Positions 1 through 11,997 of a stretch of 64,000 bases of DNA are shown piece by piece. Under the pieces are notes generated by a model. That model did no database searches and was not told the origin of the DNA. It was given only the letters and a program-made list of their open reading frames with translations. Location of the stretch: NCBI GenBank assembly GCA_013176395.1, contig JABMLP010000012.1, positions 1,054,001 through 1,118,000 on the forward strand. Reading direction: 5' to 3'. Both the position numbers and the translations under genes were made by a program. Each line of letters opens with the position of its first letter. The first letter of the stretch is position 1. Origin of the DNA: Venturia oleaginea (lineage: Eukaryota > Ascomycota > Dothideomycetes > Venturiales > Venturiaceae).

Positions 1-101
1 GCCCTGCCTTGGCCCACGGAGTGAGCGATCTTGAGCACTCAAACTGGTCCCAACGTCGATTACTCTATTATATTGACGCCCTCTCTTCCGCCGAATCCGC
101 C

Positions 102-2484
102 ATGTCCCTGTGCAAGTTGTGCGATCAGCTTGGAATTGAGAGGTTCTCTTTTAAAGACAATCCAAAGGAGCAACCATTTGGTGCTCCTGTTGAGGAAATC
201 GATGACTATTACGAAGAAGCCAGTGAAGGAGAACAAGGTGATGATGAGTGGGATGAAGACGCGTGTCGAGAAAGAGAGAGGTACTACACCAAAGCATGGT
301 GTGTCTTTCAAAATCTCCAACGACTGACAGAACTAGGGAGAACAGGATAGTTTTGGGGAAAATCAGCGACATTGTTCCACGTTCAGAGAGCTGCATTCTG
401 TGTAAACAATTCGCTCGCTATCTTGCAGGGCAAACGTGTGGGCCTAACGACACCTTCGAAGCTTCCTTCACGACATGGGGCAACTTTACGATAAGGTCTC
501 GTGGTCAAAGAGAGGTTTCGCGAATCGACGTCAATTTGATTCCGGAGACTGGTGATACAACTTGGGGCCCCTTTTTGCCTCAAGAAGGTCCAGTGGCCCA
601 TCAACGGAGAACAATTGTCGAGCTCCACAAGTGCAGCCATCCTATCCCTAGGACGAGTGATTTCACCCTGACCACAAGCGACGCATCGCTACCGAAGGAC
701 CAACGATTCAGCGGCCGATTGGTGAATACTAAAGCAGACCTAGGACTTTTGAAATACTGGATCAACGTTTGTCGAGAACACCATGGAGACAAATGCTCGA
801 AATCGATCTGGCCATCAACCGTCCCTCGAAATCTGGTATCTTTGTTGCTCATTGATGTACATCGAATGTGTATCGTTGACGCTCCTATAGGATCTTGCTA
901 TGTTGCGCTGAGCTATTGCTGGGGTAGGGTAGTCTCATTGAAGCATTTGACCCATAATTCTCTCCAATTGCGAACGGACGGCACCTGTGTCGAGCTCGAA
1001 GCCAACCTCCCAGCTACCATCAAAGACGCGATATCGGTTGCGAACGATATTGGCGAACGATACCTATGTGTAGTCGCACTGTGCATTAACCAAGATGATC
1101 CTGCCTCCCAGAACATTCAGCTGGCCTAAATGGGGCTCGTCCACTCGATGGCCGGTTTTGTTATTATAGCTGCCGCTGGCGACGACGCAAATGCTGGTCT
1201 ACCTGGGATACGCCCCAAAACTCGTCAAAATAAACAAGTATTACGTGTAGGTGACAAACCGATGGTGACAGTGATTGATGGATCGTACTAAAAGGGAGTT
1301 GAGTCGTCGGCATGGGTGACAAAAGCCTGGACGATGTAAGAAAAAGCACTGGCGAAGCGGACCTTGATTTTCACTGAAGAACAGATCTACTGGCACTGTT
1401 GGGGAGCGACTTGGTTTGAGGAGACTGTCCTTGAGAATGCTGTCAAACCGGACCTTGATCGGCATCATGCCATTGCTGGGCCATCTGATGTTGACTTTTC
1501 TGAGGCCATGCAGCAATACTATCACTTCTATAAGATGCTAGTGGTCAGCTATATGCAGCGCCAGCTCAGCTCCAGATCCAACACCGTAAACGCTTTCACC
1601 AGTATATCGCAGGCACTCTCCGTTGTTGGGAATGACTCATTCCACTGGGGTCTGCCCGAATCTCAATTCGGATACGCTTTATCCTGGAACCTGGTACACG
1701 AGCAAGAGAGAAATACTGCGCTATGTCCTGTGTTCAAAGAGAAGGGGGACGAGACTTTGTTGGAGTACAATGTCCATGCTGGAGCTGGACATCTCGAATG
1801 AACGGTTCAATCAACAGCAACTGGATCAATTGGGAGGGAAGCACCGAGTTAGAACTAGATATCATCTTCTACCGGCAAAGCAGCGATGGCAGGTTGCAGA
1901 GAACATGGCATGATGGAAGTCGTGGCAAAGTGCTTCCTTCCTATCCAAACCAAGACTCTCTTATGCTACAACAGTGGAAAGGACATCCTCAATTAATTGA
2001 CGAGCTACCGAGCCAGGCTTCTAACAAGGGCTTCGACCAAGGCCATCTCCATTTCTGGACAAGTTCAGCACAAGTATGGATTCGATGCCAGTCTCGCCTC
2101 CCACGTGAACCTCTATACTCCCTTCTCGTCCCTGCAGAAAGTGGCCAAGGCCTCGAAGTGGGTGGAACTGTCTACATTGACTCATCCGCCGAACTGATTC
2201 TACAAGATAGCGAGGAAAATACAAAGGCTCCTGATAATATCTTTTCACACATCAAGGACCACAACAGAGAAGACTTCACAAAGGAAAATAATGTTTTCAG
2301 TCGAGAATTGATCATCATTGGGCGAATCGGTCGGGAAAAGAATAGTCTAAGTAATAGCCAACTTTCAGCGCTTGTGGTTGAATGGGATGGTGATGTAGCG
2401 CGAAGAGTCGGTATAGCTCGTATGAAAGAAAGTGTTTGGGCGGGATTGGGGAATAGAGCGTGGAAGAGCGTGGTGTTGGGGTGA
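102..2484 (+). pseudogene. HET-domain (heterokaryon incompatibility) pseudogene
   Basis: HET-domain proteins trigger cell death when incompatible fungal strains fuse. The relic keeps the family's landmarks in order: a Cys-rich N-terminus (SLCKLCDQL, then ILCKQFARYL), YVALSYCWG near 900, LPATIKDAISVANDIGERYL near 1005, CINQDD near 1090, AWTM-EKAL near 1330, FHWGLPESQFGYALSW near 1640, and a C-terminal ALVVEWDGDVARRVGIARM. It is broken. The frame shifts near 340 and again near 1760-1790, and in-frame TAA stops lie at 1127, 1289 and 1337. Two of those stops replace Gln expected from the family (QLA-Q-MG and WTM-Q-EKAL), which is CAA to TAA. The usual Trp-Val-Asp before ALC is also altered (C-V-V). 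The first ATG in frame is at 102, but open frame runs off the left edge, so the true start may be outside the window. Family assignment is firm; I infer non-function. Confidence 0.85.
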
Positions 2485-3848
2485 GCAAGATCCTAGGGGA
2501 TCAACTTACCTGTGAAACTGGTGATTCTGATAAACTGAGTCTCAAGCCATCGCTGCGTTATGGTGCGGAAGATCAAAGGTATATATTTACTTGCCTTCGA
2601 TTGCCTACAACATACTAGACCTATGGTTTCCTCACAAGCTATAAGCGTTTTCATCATCATTATCATCTAATTCCATTACTATTTGGTCTTCTGCCGATCT
2701 TTCATTAGTCAGTAAGCTAATCCATCTAGTGATCCCAAATCCCACCATGTTCTCGCACGTAGGACATATGTGATAACCTCCCAGTCTCCGAAATTGTAAA
2801 ACGCGGCAGCACTCCAAACCCAAGCACGTCTCCAATCTCCTCCCTTTCCCCCTAGCCCTCCTCCCTTATCTTCCACTCATCCAACCATCAAAATCAAAAC
2901 CTTAAAAGCCCATCGCCTTACTCACCTCCGAACCTCCGAACTCCCGAACCCTTCGTCAAAATCGTGTATGTAATAAACCATCCTACTCCGCCTTATCTTA
3001 CTCCCTACCACAATACCACACACCTCTCGCTCATCACTCATGTATCCGACACCAAACGAAGTCGAGCCTGGAAGTTATGTCGAATTACCTCTCTTAGACC
3101 TCGCGTATTAATCCTAGTCACCCAGCTCGAGGTCCTGGCGGTTGTATGAATAATCTGCACATGGAATAATCTCGTTTTATCCATCACTTTAATGAAATTT
3201 TCCTCCCCTCGTTTTCAGTACCACCGAAATCTTACTTTTCCAACAATTCCTTGAACGAGTCTTTTATCCGTTTCCTTCTATGGCTAGAGTAGGCCCATTA
3301 TACGTCCTGACTAGCTGCCGGTCAACGTTCCAGGGCATTCTGCGAGTGTGGATTGGAACTCTGGTGTGATTCGATGTTCTGGTATCATTGTTGCTCCCAG
3401 AAACCTACCATAATTCAGTCGTTCGATGAGGTGGAAGTAGCAATGAGGTCTTAGCATAGAGGGGTCCTCATTTTATTCAACTATTGTGACTAGCGATTGA
3501 ACAATGTGCGGTTTGGATGGAGTCATACCAGTATTAGCTGGTAGATCTGTCACAACATAACAGCTCTTACAGCACGATGATTTCCGCGCAAAAAGATGAT
3601 TCCTGCGAAAGGACTATCCTAGCACTCAAGCCCGTCACAATGACCTAAAATTCCCACTCCGAATTATCCAAAACAACTTGACAGTTCATTATCCTGCTAT
3701 GCTTACGCATCTCCGTTCCGTACCCCTAAAGCAAGATCAATATCAACAAGTTCCTGGAAACGCAATGGTGGAAGATACCAGAAATCTATCTTATCAACAT
3801 TCATATGAAGTTGAGCCATGCACTTTGGGAATAGTACACCGATCCAAG
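2485..3848. other. Intergenic, no supported gene
   Basis: About 1.36 kb between the HET relic and the next minus-strand gene. It contains only short overlapping ORFs with no recognisable protein pattern and a CT-rich stretch around 2840-2960. No RNA gene or mobile element seen. Confidence 0.5.
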
Positions 3849-4730
3849 CTACCATATTGCTGCCGTGTAGACTGCAATCTTCGCATTCCTCACAAGATTC
3901 GTCCATCCCGGGAACCTGGCGTGCGCGGAAAGGATAATAACATCTCCTCTTCTCAATTCTCGAACCCATTTCCCATTTTCCTCATCAACATCATCAGCAG
4001 CCCACGAAACGATGTGTTTATGCCAATTTTGGCCAGCATGAATATTCCGCACGATTTCCCTGCCTTCAACCAATGAGGGCAGTTCTGCTGGATCCCGAGT
4101 ATCGATGTCTGAGTGCAGATCCTGCTGCCCACCTTCCCTTGCACCCTCTTCCTCTTCAAGAATAGAGGGGTCACATTTTCTAGCTTCGAACCACGTCCAA
4201 CTGCCCCTATAGGTGCCGTATTCGTCAGGATAAGAAGACCACCCCTGATCTCTCGAATCAATAACAAAAACCACCTTTTTAACGGGCTTGAGACCAGTAA
4301 GCCCATCGGCACCAATCGGCGCTGTACGCAGATACCTCGCATCGCCACCTTGACCTCCAAACCCCTGCGCAACTGTAATTCGTTCTTCGCGTTGATACGT
4401 AGTACACATCCAATACTCTGCATGATTCAGAATCGGAGCCAAAAGTTCAACCGGCAGTCCCTTTTGGCGTAGCAGGAATGATGTTTCGTAGATTTCGTGC
4501 CGCGTGAAGCCACGTGACGCTTCCGTGAATGTGTAGATGTATTGGCCGTCGGAATCTTGGGGTGGCTCTATTTCGCTTTCGGGGTCGTCTGTTTGGCTGT
4601 CTGAGTTTGAAGTTGAGGATCCTTCATCGATCCAATCTGAGAACGACATTGTGGCACGTGGAGTATGGGTTGCGTAGTGGCGGCGGAGGAGAAGAAATGC
4701 TGAGAGAATGAAGACGAGGTAGATGACCAT
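3849..4730 (-). CDS. Conserved fungal protein of unknown function, N-terminal membrane anchor
   Basis: Uninterrupted 293-residue ORF starting at an ATG (4730). Residues about 1-17 form a hydrophobic stretch (MVIYLVFILSAFLLLRR), so it may be a membrane anchor or signal; a second ATG at about residue 28 (MSFSDW) would remove it. The middle is acidic and Ser-rich. The C-terminal half contains WTWFEAR, then IVRNIHAGQNWHKHIVSW and LRRGDVIILSAHARFPGW. This Trp-rich module is one I associate with the C-termini of many unannotated ascomycete proteins, sometimes fused to other domains; it has no assigned function that I know of. No operon-like context: the nearest gene on the same strand starts 1.9 kb upstream. 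Function is not inferred. Confidence 0.7.
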   Translation of the reverse strand: MVIYLVFILSAFLLLRRHYATHTPRATMSFSDWIDEGSSTSNSDSQTDDPESEIEPPQDSDGQYIYTFTEASRGFTRHEIYETSFLLRQKGLPVELLAPILNHAEYWMCTTYQREERITVAQGFGGQGGDARYLRTAPIGADGLTGLKPVKKVVFVIDSRDQGWSSYPDEYGTYRGSWTWFEARKCDPSILEEEEGAREGGQQDLHSDIDTRDPAELPSLVEGREIVRNIHAGQNWHKHIVSWAADDVDEENGKWVRELRRGDVIILSAHARFPGWTNLVRNAKIAVYTAAIW

Positions 4731-5543
4731 TTGAGTTGTAAGATGAGTTTTGGTCTTAGAATCAGTGGTTTTCTTTGAAGGAACGATGATGTCGTGTTTG
4801 TTGGTAGCTGCCAGTGAGCGGCGAGCTTGGCAGACTTAGAAAGAAGAGACAAGGCAAGAGTCACGTGCAGATGATCAGATGCTATTTTCATTTCGGTATT
4901 CATGAAGTCCAGATCGAACTCGAAGTCTATAAATCTCAGAGGAATTTCGCTAAATTTGCCACGAAATTCTGGACTCTGACTATTGTTCAAGCAAATTGCT
5001 TTTCGGACAGTATGCCATTATCCGTGGCAGACAAGGCTGAATCTGAAGGTCAATATTTTTCCAGGGAAGCTAGGATGGCCTCGATTTGCATAATCCGTAC
5101 ACCCGTGTTACGCCGTGATAGGTCGACTCCCTAAACGATAAGGCTGGGTAATTGTCTTGTCTCGTATTCCTAGCCTTGCAATACAAGAGGGGCCGCCTCA
5201 TTGTCTCCTCTTACGAACCCTCAATCACCCTTTCTACTCCTGTTGTTCGTTAGAAACACGCTCTATCCGCAACAATCTTCTCGCAGTCTTGAGAAGACAT
5301 GTTATAAACAACAATTTTCTTTCTCTAGAAGGCCAATACTTGACCAGCAAGAACGTAGACGCTCACAGAAATACCGAACACAATACTTGCGCATTAGGGA
5401 AACGAGAGAGAATATGGCGACTATTCCGTCCTGGGTATCGTATAACTTTTCCCTCCATCCATAATCCATTACATCCATCCCAAACACCAGAAAAACGAGA
5501 CTTTCCAGTTCAGCGGCTGACCATCCACTTTTTCACCAAACAA
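4731..5543. other. Intergenic, no supported gene
   Basis: About 0.8 kb between two minus-strand genes. It should hold the promoter of the 293-residue gene and the 3' end of the next. ORFs here overlap on both strands and show no family motif. Confidence 0.5.
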
Positions 5544-6665
5544 TCACGAACATGTAGTCTGGGGAGTCGGGCTCAGCATCTTCTGCCTACTAATCCTACT
5601 CGGTCCATTCGTCAACACAAACGGTCTCGGCGCATGCTCAAGATGATAGTTCCCCATCAACTCCCGATAATCGATGTCATTGATAACTCTCTGCTGCCAC
5701 AGATACTTGAAGAGATGGAAATCGGTACGACTCGTAGCAAGCGTCTGTCCATTTTTCATGTGTTCTGCCATGTGTACCATGTTCATCTTCCATGACTCAT
5801 CCCCATCGCAGTCGTAGAATTGTGTTTCGCAAAGGAGACATTGATTGGAGCGTGGTGGTCGCGCACCCTTGAAGTGGTCGAGGCAGTGTGTATTCCATTC
5901 TTCTTCGTCTGGGGACTCGAAGTAGCAGTTGAGGAACCAGAAGGAGCATTGGAATGTGGGTCGGTGGTGATGGTCGTCTTCCAGAATGTCGATGCCATCA
6001 GGGACCAGCAGTTGTACTCCTTGTCTTGGTATAGGTTCGACGGGTTCAGCGTCTTTAGATGTAGAGTCTAAGGAGCTGGATGAGTTCGTGAGCTCAGGAA
6101 TTGAGGTGAGTGGAGCGTAAGGAGTTTCTGGGAAGGATCTGGCTGTTCCGTCGGAGAGGAAGGAGGAAGTCGTTAACTCAGCACTCGTTGCACTTTGGGA
6201 GGAGTTGATGTAGAAAGCAAAGCGGGAGGAAAACATGCTCTTGGTAGGCGATTGTGGTGGCTCTGGTAAGAAGGTGCCCATGTCGATGGTGGTCGCGGCA
6301 CTGGTGGTGCTTTGAGTGGCAGGAAAGTGGAAGGCGGACAATGAGGAGAACGTGCTCTTGGTAGGCGATTGTGGAGGCTCTGATAAGAGTGTATCGACAT
6401 CCAGGGATGTCGTAAGGTTGAATTGAGAAGGGGCATTGTAAAAGCGATCGGCTATGCTTGATTGCTGTGTCCATTCTCGCAGCGTGGACACCGTTCTCCG
6501 CTGGGAGAGGAACTCTCTCAGCGATTGCAGCTCCTCATCTGGGACCATGCTTTCAGAATTGTCGTTCAAGTCGAGGTCTACTGTACATACAGCCCAGTTA
6601 GCGATTGAAGTAGTCGACGAAGGATTCTTGCCAGGTTGGGTGTATATCTTACTGCTCTCGGCCAT
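5544..6665 (-). CDS. Conserved fungal protein with two zinc-finger-like Cys/His clusters
   Basis: Single-exon 373-residue ORF from ATG 6665. The N-terminal half is Ser/Thr/Pro-rich and low complexity, with a repeated motif EPPQSPTKS followed by FSS at roughly residues 95 and 134, about 39 residues apart. The C-terminal half is compact: FQCSFWFLNCYF then NTHCLDHF gives a C-x6-C plus His pattern, and QCLLCETQF followed by HMAEHM gives C-x2-C with H-x3-H. It ends in a conserved block (DFHLFKYLWQQRVINDIDY). These look like two degenerate C2H2-type fingers in a protein type found across ascomycetes. DNA binding is possible but not shown; a protein-binding role is equally open. SPTKS may be a proline-directed phosphorylation site. 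Confidence 0.7.
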   Translation of the reverse strand: MAESSKIYTQPGKNPSSTTSIANWAVCTVDLDLNDNSESMVPDEELQSLREFLSQRRTVSTLREWTQQSSIADRFYNAPSQFNLTTSLDVDTLLSEPPQSPTKSTFSSLSAFHFPATQSTTSAATTIDMGTFLPEPPQSPTKSMFSSRFAFYINSSQSATSAELTTSSFLSDGTARSFPETPYAPLTSIPELTNSSSSLDSTSKDAEPVEPIPRQGVQLLVPDGIDILEDDHHHRPTFQCSFWFLNCYFESPDEEEWNTHCLDHFKGARPPRSNQCLLCETQFYDCDGDESWKMNMVHMAEHMKNGQTLATSRTDFHLFKYLWQQRVINDIDYRELMGNYHLEHAPRPFVLTNGPSRISRQKMLSPTPQTTCS

Positions 6666-7788
6666 TTTACTTGCGTCTTTGGAACTGAGAGAGGCACAAA
6701 GGATTTGTGGTAGCTAGAAATCTCTCTTGTGGAGTAACACTATCCACGGTTCGAATCCTTTACTTTATCGCTATCAGGATTTGTATCGGGGCTCAACAAA
6801 GAGGTATTGATGGTCGTAAGACCTCCTCGCTTCATGTGGGTTCGATAGTTGCCCCTGCATGAGACTCGAGTATGAGGCTCTGTTGCATGATTTGGGACTG
6901 CGACTTGCGCTGTCCTGCGCCGTTGATGGTATATGGACAAAGAGCGTCATTGGAGGGGGCCATCCGGAGGGGTCACTGGCCAAGCAAGAAAGGTCTATAA
7001 CGGATAGAAAACAATTGAGCATCCGCAGTGCGCTGAGTGGTCATTGAAGCTTGCGTATAAGCTACATCACTCTACGTGATTTATCATCTCGCTTTCTCTG
7101 CACGGCATCGCCGTTCGTCGGTCGTGTACTCGTATCGTTTGTGTGCGATGCATCGAGTAGAGGTGGCAGTGCTCACCAATGAGTCTCTATAGAGAATATC
7201 CCTAGGCACGACCCTGAAGCTTTGATGTCGTGAACATGACTACTCCGCATCCCCATCTTCCTAGACGCATCAACGAGTTCTGCAGCCGTTTGCAGGGGTA
7301 ACTCGAATCTTCCCGTCGCTAATAAGCATGGAGGCGGAAACCGGCTGGCGTCCCGCACGCGGTTATGACCTGGATCCTTATTAAGACCACTAGGCAAGCC
7401 TCATGATTCATGAAGACGTAAAGGTGCTTCGGCAACGGGATAGAAAGCACTGAGATTGAACGGAGCATAGAAGACGATCAGGGGAAATCCCGCGATCCAT
7501 GCTACTAAGGTTGTAAGGTACGTCTATTATCACACCATGTTTGGCTCGCAGATTGTTCAAGGGACTGGTGCAGAGTACAGACTCGATCACGATGAAAGAT
7601 GGGGTAGATTTTTGCCAAGTGTCTTTGAGTTCCTTACTTCATTGACTGCGTAGCAAATGGACACGATTATCTGGGTTTCATTCATCGTTTACTCATCAAT
7701 CTTGAGCATATTCTATCCTCGATGCTAGCAAATCCCATCTCGAAAGGGCTCTTTCTGATCCTGCCCCGACTATGCAATGTGTCTTTCT
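6666..7788. other. Intergenic, no supported gene
   Basis: About 1.1 kb. A T-loop-like GGTTCGAATCC near 6758 was examined as a tRNA sign, but the flanking stems do not pair. Small ORFs lack any family pattern. Confidence 0.5.
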
Positions 7789-10129
7789 TCACCACTTCTT
7801 GGGTATAGCAACAAAAGCGCCAGCAGTTCCGGTCGATGCAGCAGTCGATGTTGAAGAGGGAAGAGGAACAAAGGGTTCAGTATGTGTCGCATTCGGGCCT
7901 CCACTGCTGGACAAAGTCTCGGTGACAGGAAGAGTGCCATCAGCAATATTCATGTGGTTGATCGTGCGGTTGAACATCGCGAGGGCGGCCAAAGCTTTAT
8001 CCCGTGTTAGCAAGTGCAATTAAGGACGCCAATATGGCCAGGAGAAGCAGAACTTACGTTGGTAGTAGGGCACTCCGTGACCAGCCTCGTAAATGCGAAG
8101 GAAGGAGAAGTTTCCATATTGACGCACTTCCCCGTACTCAGCGCCATCGACAGTGAATGGCTGATACCCTGCTGCCGCGAATTGGGCGCTGTGTCTGTAA
8201 TTGACGGCGAGTGAGATTGCCTGTCCACCAAACCAATTGCAAATGTAATCGGCATCGCCGTAGAACAAAGCTACGCGGACTCCAGCATCAAGCAGCATAT
8301 TTATATTCTCAAGAAAGTTAGGGTAGATGAAGTCGCCCGTCGTTTGGAAAGCATAGTAAATATCGTCGTTGCTTTTGGTGTAGTTGAGGTCAACTATGGA
8401 CTATTAGCTTCCAGGTAATCAGAGTGCGCTCGTTCAACATACCACCCAGAGCATTTTGCACCTTTAGAAGGTTCAGATAATCTGTGAAGTACTCTGGAGG
8501 CGTAGGATCGTCAATAGGGTGCCGAATATCATAGATGCCACGTCCTCCATACTTGTAGTACGGACTTTCAACATTGTCGCGACACATCGATTGTGCTTCG
8601 GAGCAAACAGCCAAGTCCGCAGGTGAGGTTCTGTTGGTTGCACGGCAAGAGTTGATCTTATCCAAGCATCCACCACTCATACTTGTTGCAAACTTCATGT
8701 AATTGTAAACTGTGTCGTTGACAGCCTTAATTCCGTAAGTATTGTGATTGGCAAACTCGGGATAAAACGGGGCCTGAGTGTACTCGTCTATGATGCCTGT
8801 GATCATTGTGAGCTTCCGCTTCCATATATCACGAGGAACAGGAAACGGTATACCATTGCCAATGCCTAGTGAATTGAAATTCATCTCAACACCAGCGATA
8901 GAGCCGTTAGCCACAAGTTGGTTCTGCTCGTAGAAGTACTTGTAAAAGGATGGACCATAGTGCCCGCCGTAACTTTCAGTCCACAGGTTGAAGACTTTGG
9001 ATTTGACCTCAGAGTCTAGCTGCGGCAATGCGCTGTAGAAGCCTTGGAGAACATGGTATGCAGCCATGGCAGCTGCGTCTGTTGTGTCCAAGGCAAAAGA
9101 CATCACCTTTTGGAAATCTCCCTGTCGCTGGCTGGTATGTGGTATTCACGAAAGCGCCCGTGTGGGGATCGAACGATCCAGCTGCCTCTTCTCGGTATGA
9201 GAATCCGGTGCCCACTGGCTGAGAGATGAAGAGCATGTTCGACACTTTTCGAGATTAGCCATGTTAACAGCTTAGCTTATGCGAACATGGTAGATACCTT
9301 CATTCCAAGCATACGGGTTGACCTGGGTCTTCAAGTCCTCTGTGACATTACAAGGTCCCAATTCTTGAAACAGACCAATCAAACTGTCGCTGCCAGGTCC
9401 ACCTTTAAAGCATTAGCACAATGTTTCTGCGCAGAGCCTTCCATTCATGCCCCTCCAACTTATGATCAGGACCATCTTGTCATCTCCAAATCGAGATCAA
9501 TATCGATAAAATTCTGGCAACGCCGACTCTAAGAATCACTAGAGATTTATTGATATCGATCTTAGATTTGAGGACACTAATCCAAGACACAACTCCTGGT
9601 TTCTGTAGGATGAAAGGGACATGAACTGCTAGCTCGGCTGTGTCCCGCCGGATCTTGTGCGTCTGTCATACCATTCAGCCATAGCGTGATGGGGTCGTTG
9701 GCAGGGTCGGATCTCGATTCAAAGAACCTGCGTATGTCAGCGGCTGTTGATCAACAAAGGATCCCAAAGAATTTGGTCACAAACCAGAAGAAAGTGTGGG
9801 CATCCGGGGCAATGTCGATCTGGGATTGTAAGCAAGTATCCAGGGATTCAATTCTGGGGGACGTACATAGCCCGAATAACTGTCCAGGTCAGTAATTCTG
9901 TTGGTAGAAAGGACCGTAGCACTCACGAATTTACGCCTGGCGTGGTTTCGCACACGCCATCTTTTCCCGGCTCCTTGTATCGGATTTGTACGCCTGCTGG
10001 CGAGGTTATTGTTGTGATATTAGTTGCCGCCGCAGGGAGCTGTCGTTTTGGAAGCTTCAAAAACGCCTCAGAACGTAGAATGAGTCCAGAAAGAACAGCA
10101 ACGGAAGCGCGAATTTGATTATAACGCAT
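7789..10129 (-). CDS. Secreted serine carboxypeptidase, S10 family (one frameshift)
   Basis: S10 carboxypeptidases remove C-terminal residues at acid pH, in the vacuole or outside the cell. ATG at 10129 begins a signal-peptide-like N-terminus. I read eight exons: 9927-10129, 9867-9879 (13 nt), 9785-9819, 9672-9727, 9298-9402, 8443-9244, 8058-8393 and 7789-7994. Splicing restores WLNGGPGSDS, the Ser motif TESYGGHYGP, the Asp motif GDADYICNWFGG and the His motif EAGHGVPYYQP, so the Ser-Asp-His triad is present (the family more often has EAGHEVP). The C-terminus is Ser/Thr-rich. Exon 6 carries a 1-nt frameshift at about 9105-9112 (CCAAAAGG), between GRFP and LDTTDAAA; I see no intron there. It is either a real disabling mutation or a base error. 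The 269-nt intron 9403-9671 is unusually long and contains a foldback repeat. Confidence 0.85.
9488..9569. repeat. Foldback repeat copy 1, inside carboxypeptidase intron
   Basis: Imperfect inverted repeat: the arm 9488-9510 matches the reverse complement of 9546-9569 with few differences. Each arm has the family core GATCRATATCGA, and the left arm continues into ATTCTGGCAA. It lies wholly within the intron 9403-9671. Related copies occur at 44.7, 47.3, 48.2, 49.3 and about 50.0 kb. Confidence 0.75.
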
Positions 10130-11160
10130 GATGAAAATGACTTGTGGCGAGATGAACAGATTCCCGGTTTCTGGGGCCAGAGATTCTATCTCTCATGAAC
10201 CAACCACTAGATTCTCCATGTAGCTGAAGCTGCGGTGAAGCTGTTCAAGCATCGTCACCGACCTCGATAGGACCATTGTGTCCTAAAATAGGGTTCATCG
10301 GTGGGAGATGGTGGAGACGATGGAGGTGCCGAAAGACGTCCGGTGCTCTGGGAGATTTGAGTATACTCAATGCACTGCCTACAGAAACAGCAGATTTGAG
10401 AATACTGAGCAACGCCAGCTTCGGCGGGTTTCACCATTCTCCGAACTTCGAAGCAGAAGAGGATGATGATGGCAGGAAGGGAAGGCGATGTTCCATCCAC
10501 CGCCCGCACCTTCCTGATCGGGTAAGTCTGGAAACGTGCCGTTGTTGGGGAAATCTTCCGTCGCGATGCATCGTTTATGATCGACATTCCCCGTCCTTCA
10601 ACACCGAACGCCATTCTATCACCAACCTCTACATCCTCTCGCTTGCTCCCTTCACCATGAGACCACGACCTCATGTATTGATGAACTAGGCACCTTCTCC
10701 GTTCGCTTCCAGCACCCGAGCTTTCAGAGTTTCATGCCCGTGGTAGCAGCCATGCAAGCGCCTCCGGATTACTACTTGTCAGCTTCACCTTCAGCCGCCC
10801 TGGCAAAACCCGTGGAGGTTGAAGGACAAGTTTTCCCGTCCATATAAGGTCATGGTCCCGTCCTACAAGGCTCTAATCAACCTGAGACCTTGCAGCAATC
10901 AGGAGAAGAGCGGGAATTGGCTGTCCGCATGGGCCGCATGTCAAAAACATGCTAGAAGAATGGCCAAAAGAGAAACATAGCCTTGGTCACCAAGCGTTTG
11001 CGTTTGTGTACTATTGATTTTAATTTCGCTTCATCCTGGCTGTACATCCTGGATTCCCTGGTCACCATCATGACTGTGGAGAAGGTTCTACAATAAATAC
11101 TACTCTTCTAGCCGCTAACTTAGATCTGAGCAACCACGATCTATCGTTCACTCCTTCACG
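10130..11160. other. Intergenic, divergent promoter region
   Basis: About 1 kb between the carboxypeptidase (minus) and the acetylesterase (plus), so it probably holds both promoters. Two antisense ORFs of about 137-139 codons overlap at 10255-10689. Neither has a recognisable domain, and they are mutual shadows. Confidence 0.5.
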
Positions 11161-11997
11161 ATGGTCTCTACAATCTTTTCGTCGCCAGCAATGCTTACAT
11201 CGCTATTCCTGCTTTTCATTCCAACAGCTCTCTCCGTCAAGATTTATCTTTGTGGCGACTCGACCATGGCAAAGGGTCCAAATGGCATAATTCAAGGTCC
11301 GCTCTGGGTTTCTCAACAACACCTGCACTTATACTGATCATCTTCTACAGGATGGGGAGAGAAATTTCCTCCATTGGTCAATACCACTGTTGTGAACAAG
11401 GCCATCGGAGGACGATCAGCCCGAAGCTACACAGTTGAAGGCCGCTTCAAAGAGGTCGCCGGGCTTGTTACCACGGATGACATCGTCATTGTGGAGTTCG
11501 GCCACAATGATGGAGGGAATCTCAAGACGGACAATGGTAGGACTGATTGTCCTGGAACCGGATCGGAAACATGCAAGAGCACGTTCAAGGGACAGGCCGT
11601 CACGGTCAAAACATTCCCAGCCTATATGACCGAAGCTGGAAAATTGATGGTTTCAAAGGGGGCCAAGGTCGTCTTCAGCTCTATGACGCCAAACAATATC
11701 TGGGAGGGAGGAAGTGGTGCATACACATCCGGACGCTTCACCCAGTATGTCAACAAGTCTGCCATCGCGGTCGGTGAAGGGGCAACATTTGTGGATCACG
11801 GGCTCTACACTGCAAAGGCTTACAAAGCTCTGGGCGCAGCGAAGGTCAACTCGTTCTATCCTCAGGATCATACTCACACAAACGACGCGGGGGCCAAAGT
11901 TATGGCCGAAGCCTTTGCCAAAGCTGTGCTGTGTGCACAGGATGCGAATCTCATGGCATATATGAAGGATCAGGAGCCGAAAGGCGAGTGTTACTAG
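11161..11997 (+). CDS. Rhamnogalacturonan acetylesterase (CE12, SGNH hydrolase)
   Basis: Removes acetyl groups from the rhamnogalacturonan-I backbone of pectin, allowing lyases and hydrolases to act; secreted. ATG 11161 begins a hydrophobic signal peptide of about 25 residues (cleavage near TALS-VKIYL). Exons are 11161-11296 and 11351-11997, with a 54-nt intron splitting a Gly codon. The product is 260 residues, a normal length. All SGNH blocks are visible: GDSTMAKG (nucleophile Ser), GGRSARSY (oxyanion Gly), EFGHNDGG (Asn) and DHTHTNDAGA (catalytic Asp/His). Four Cys in the mature region could pair. Presence of this enzyme suggests a diet including plant cell walls. Family assignment is firm. 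Confidence 0.93.

Noticed and set aside
6740..6780. GGTTCGAATCC, a tRNA T-loop-like motif
   Set aside because: The five bases on each side do not form a T stem, and no D-arm or acceptor stem fits on either strand.
10255..10689. Two overlapping antisense ORFs of about 138 codons
   Set aside because: They are mutual shadows with no domain, signal peptide or splice support.
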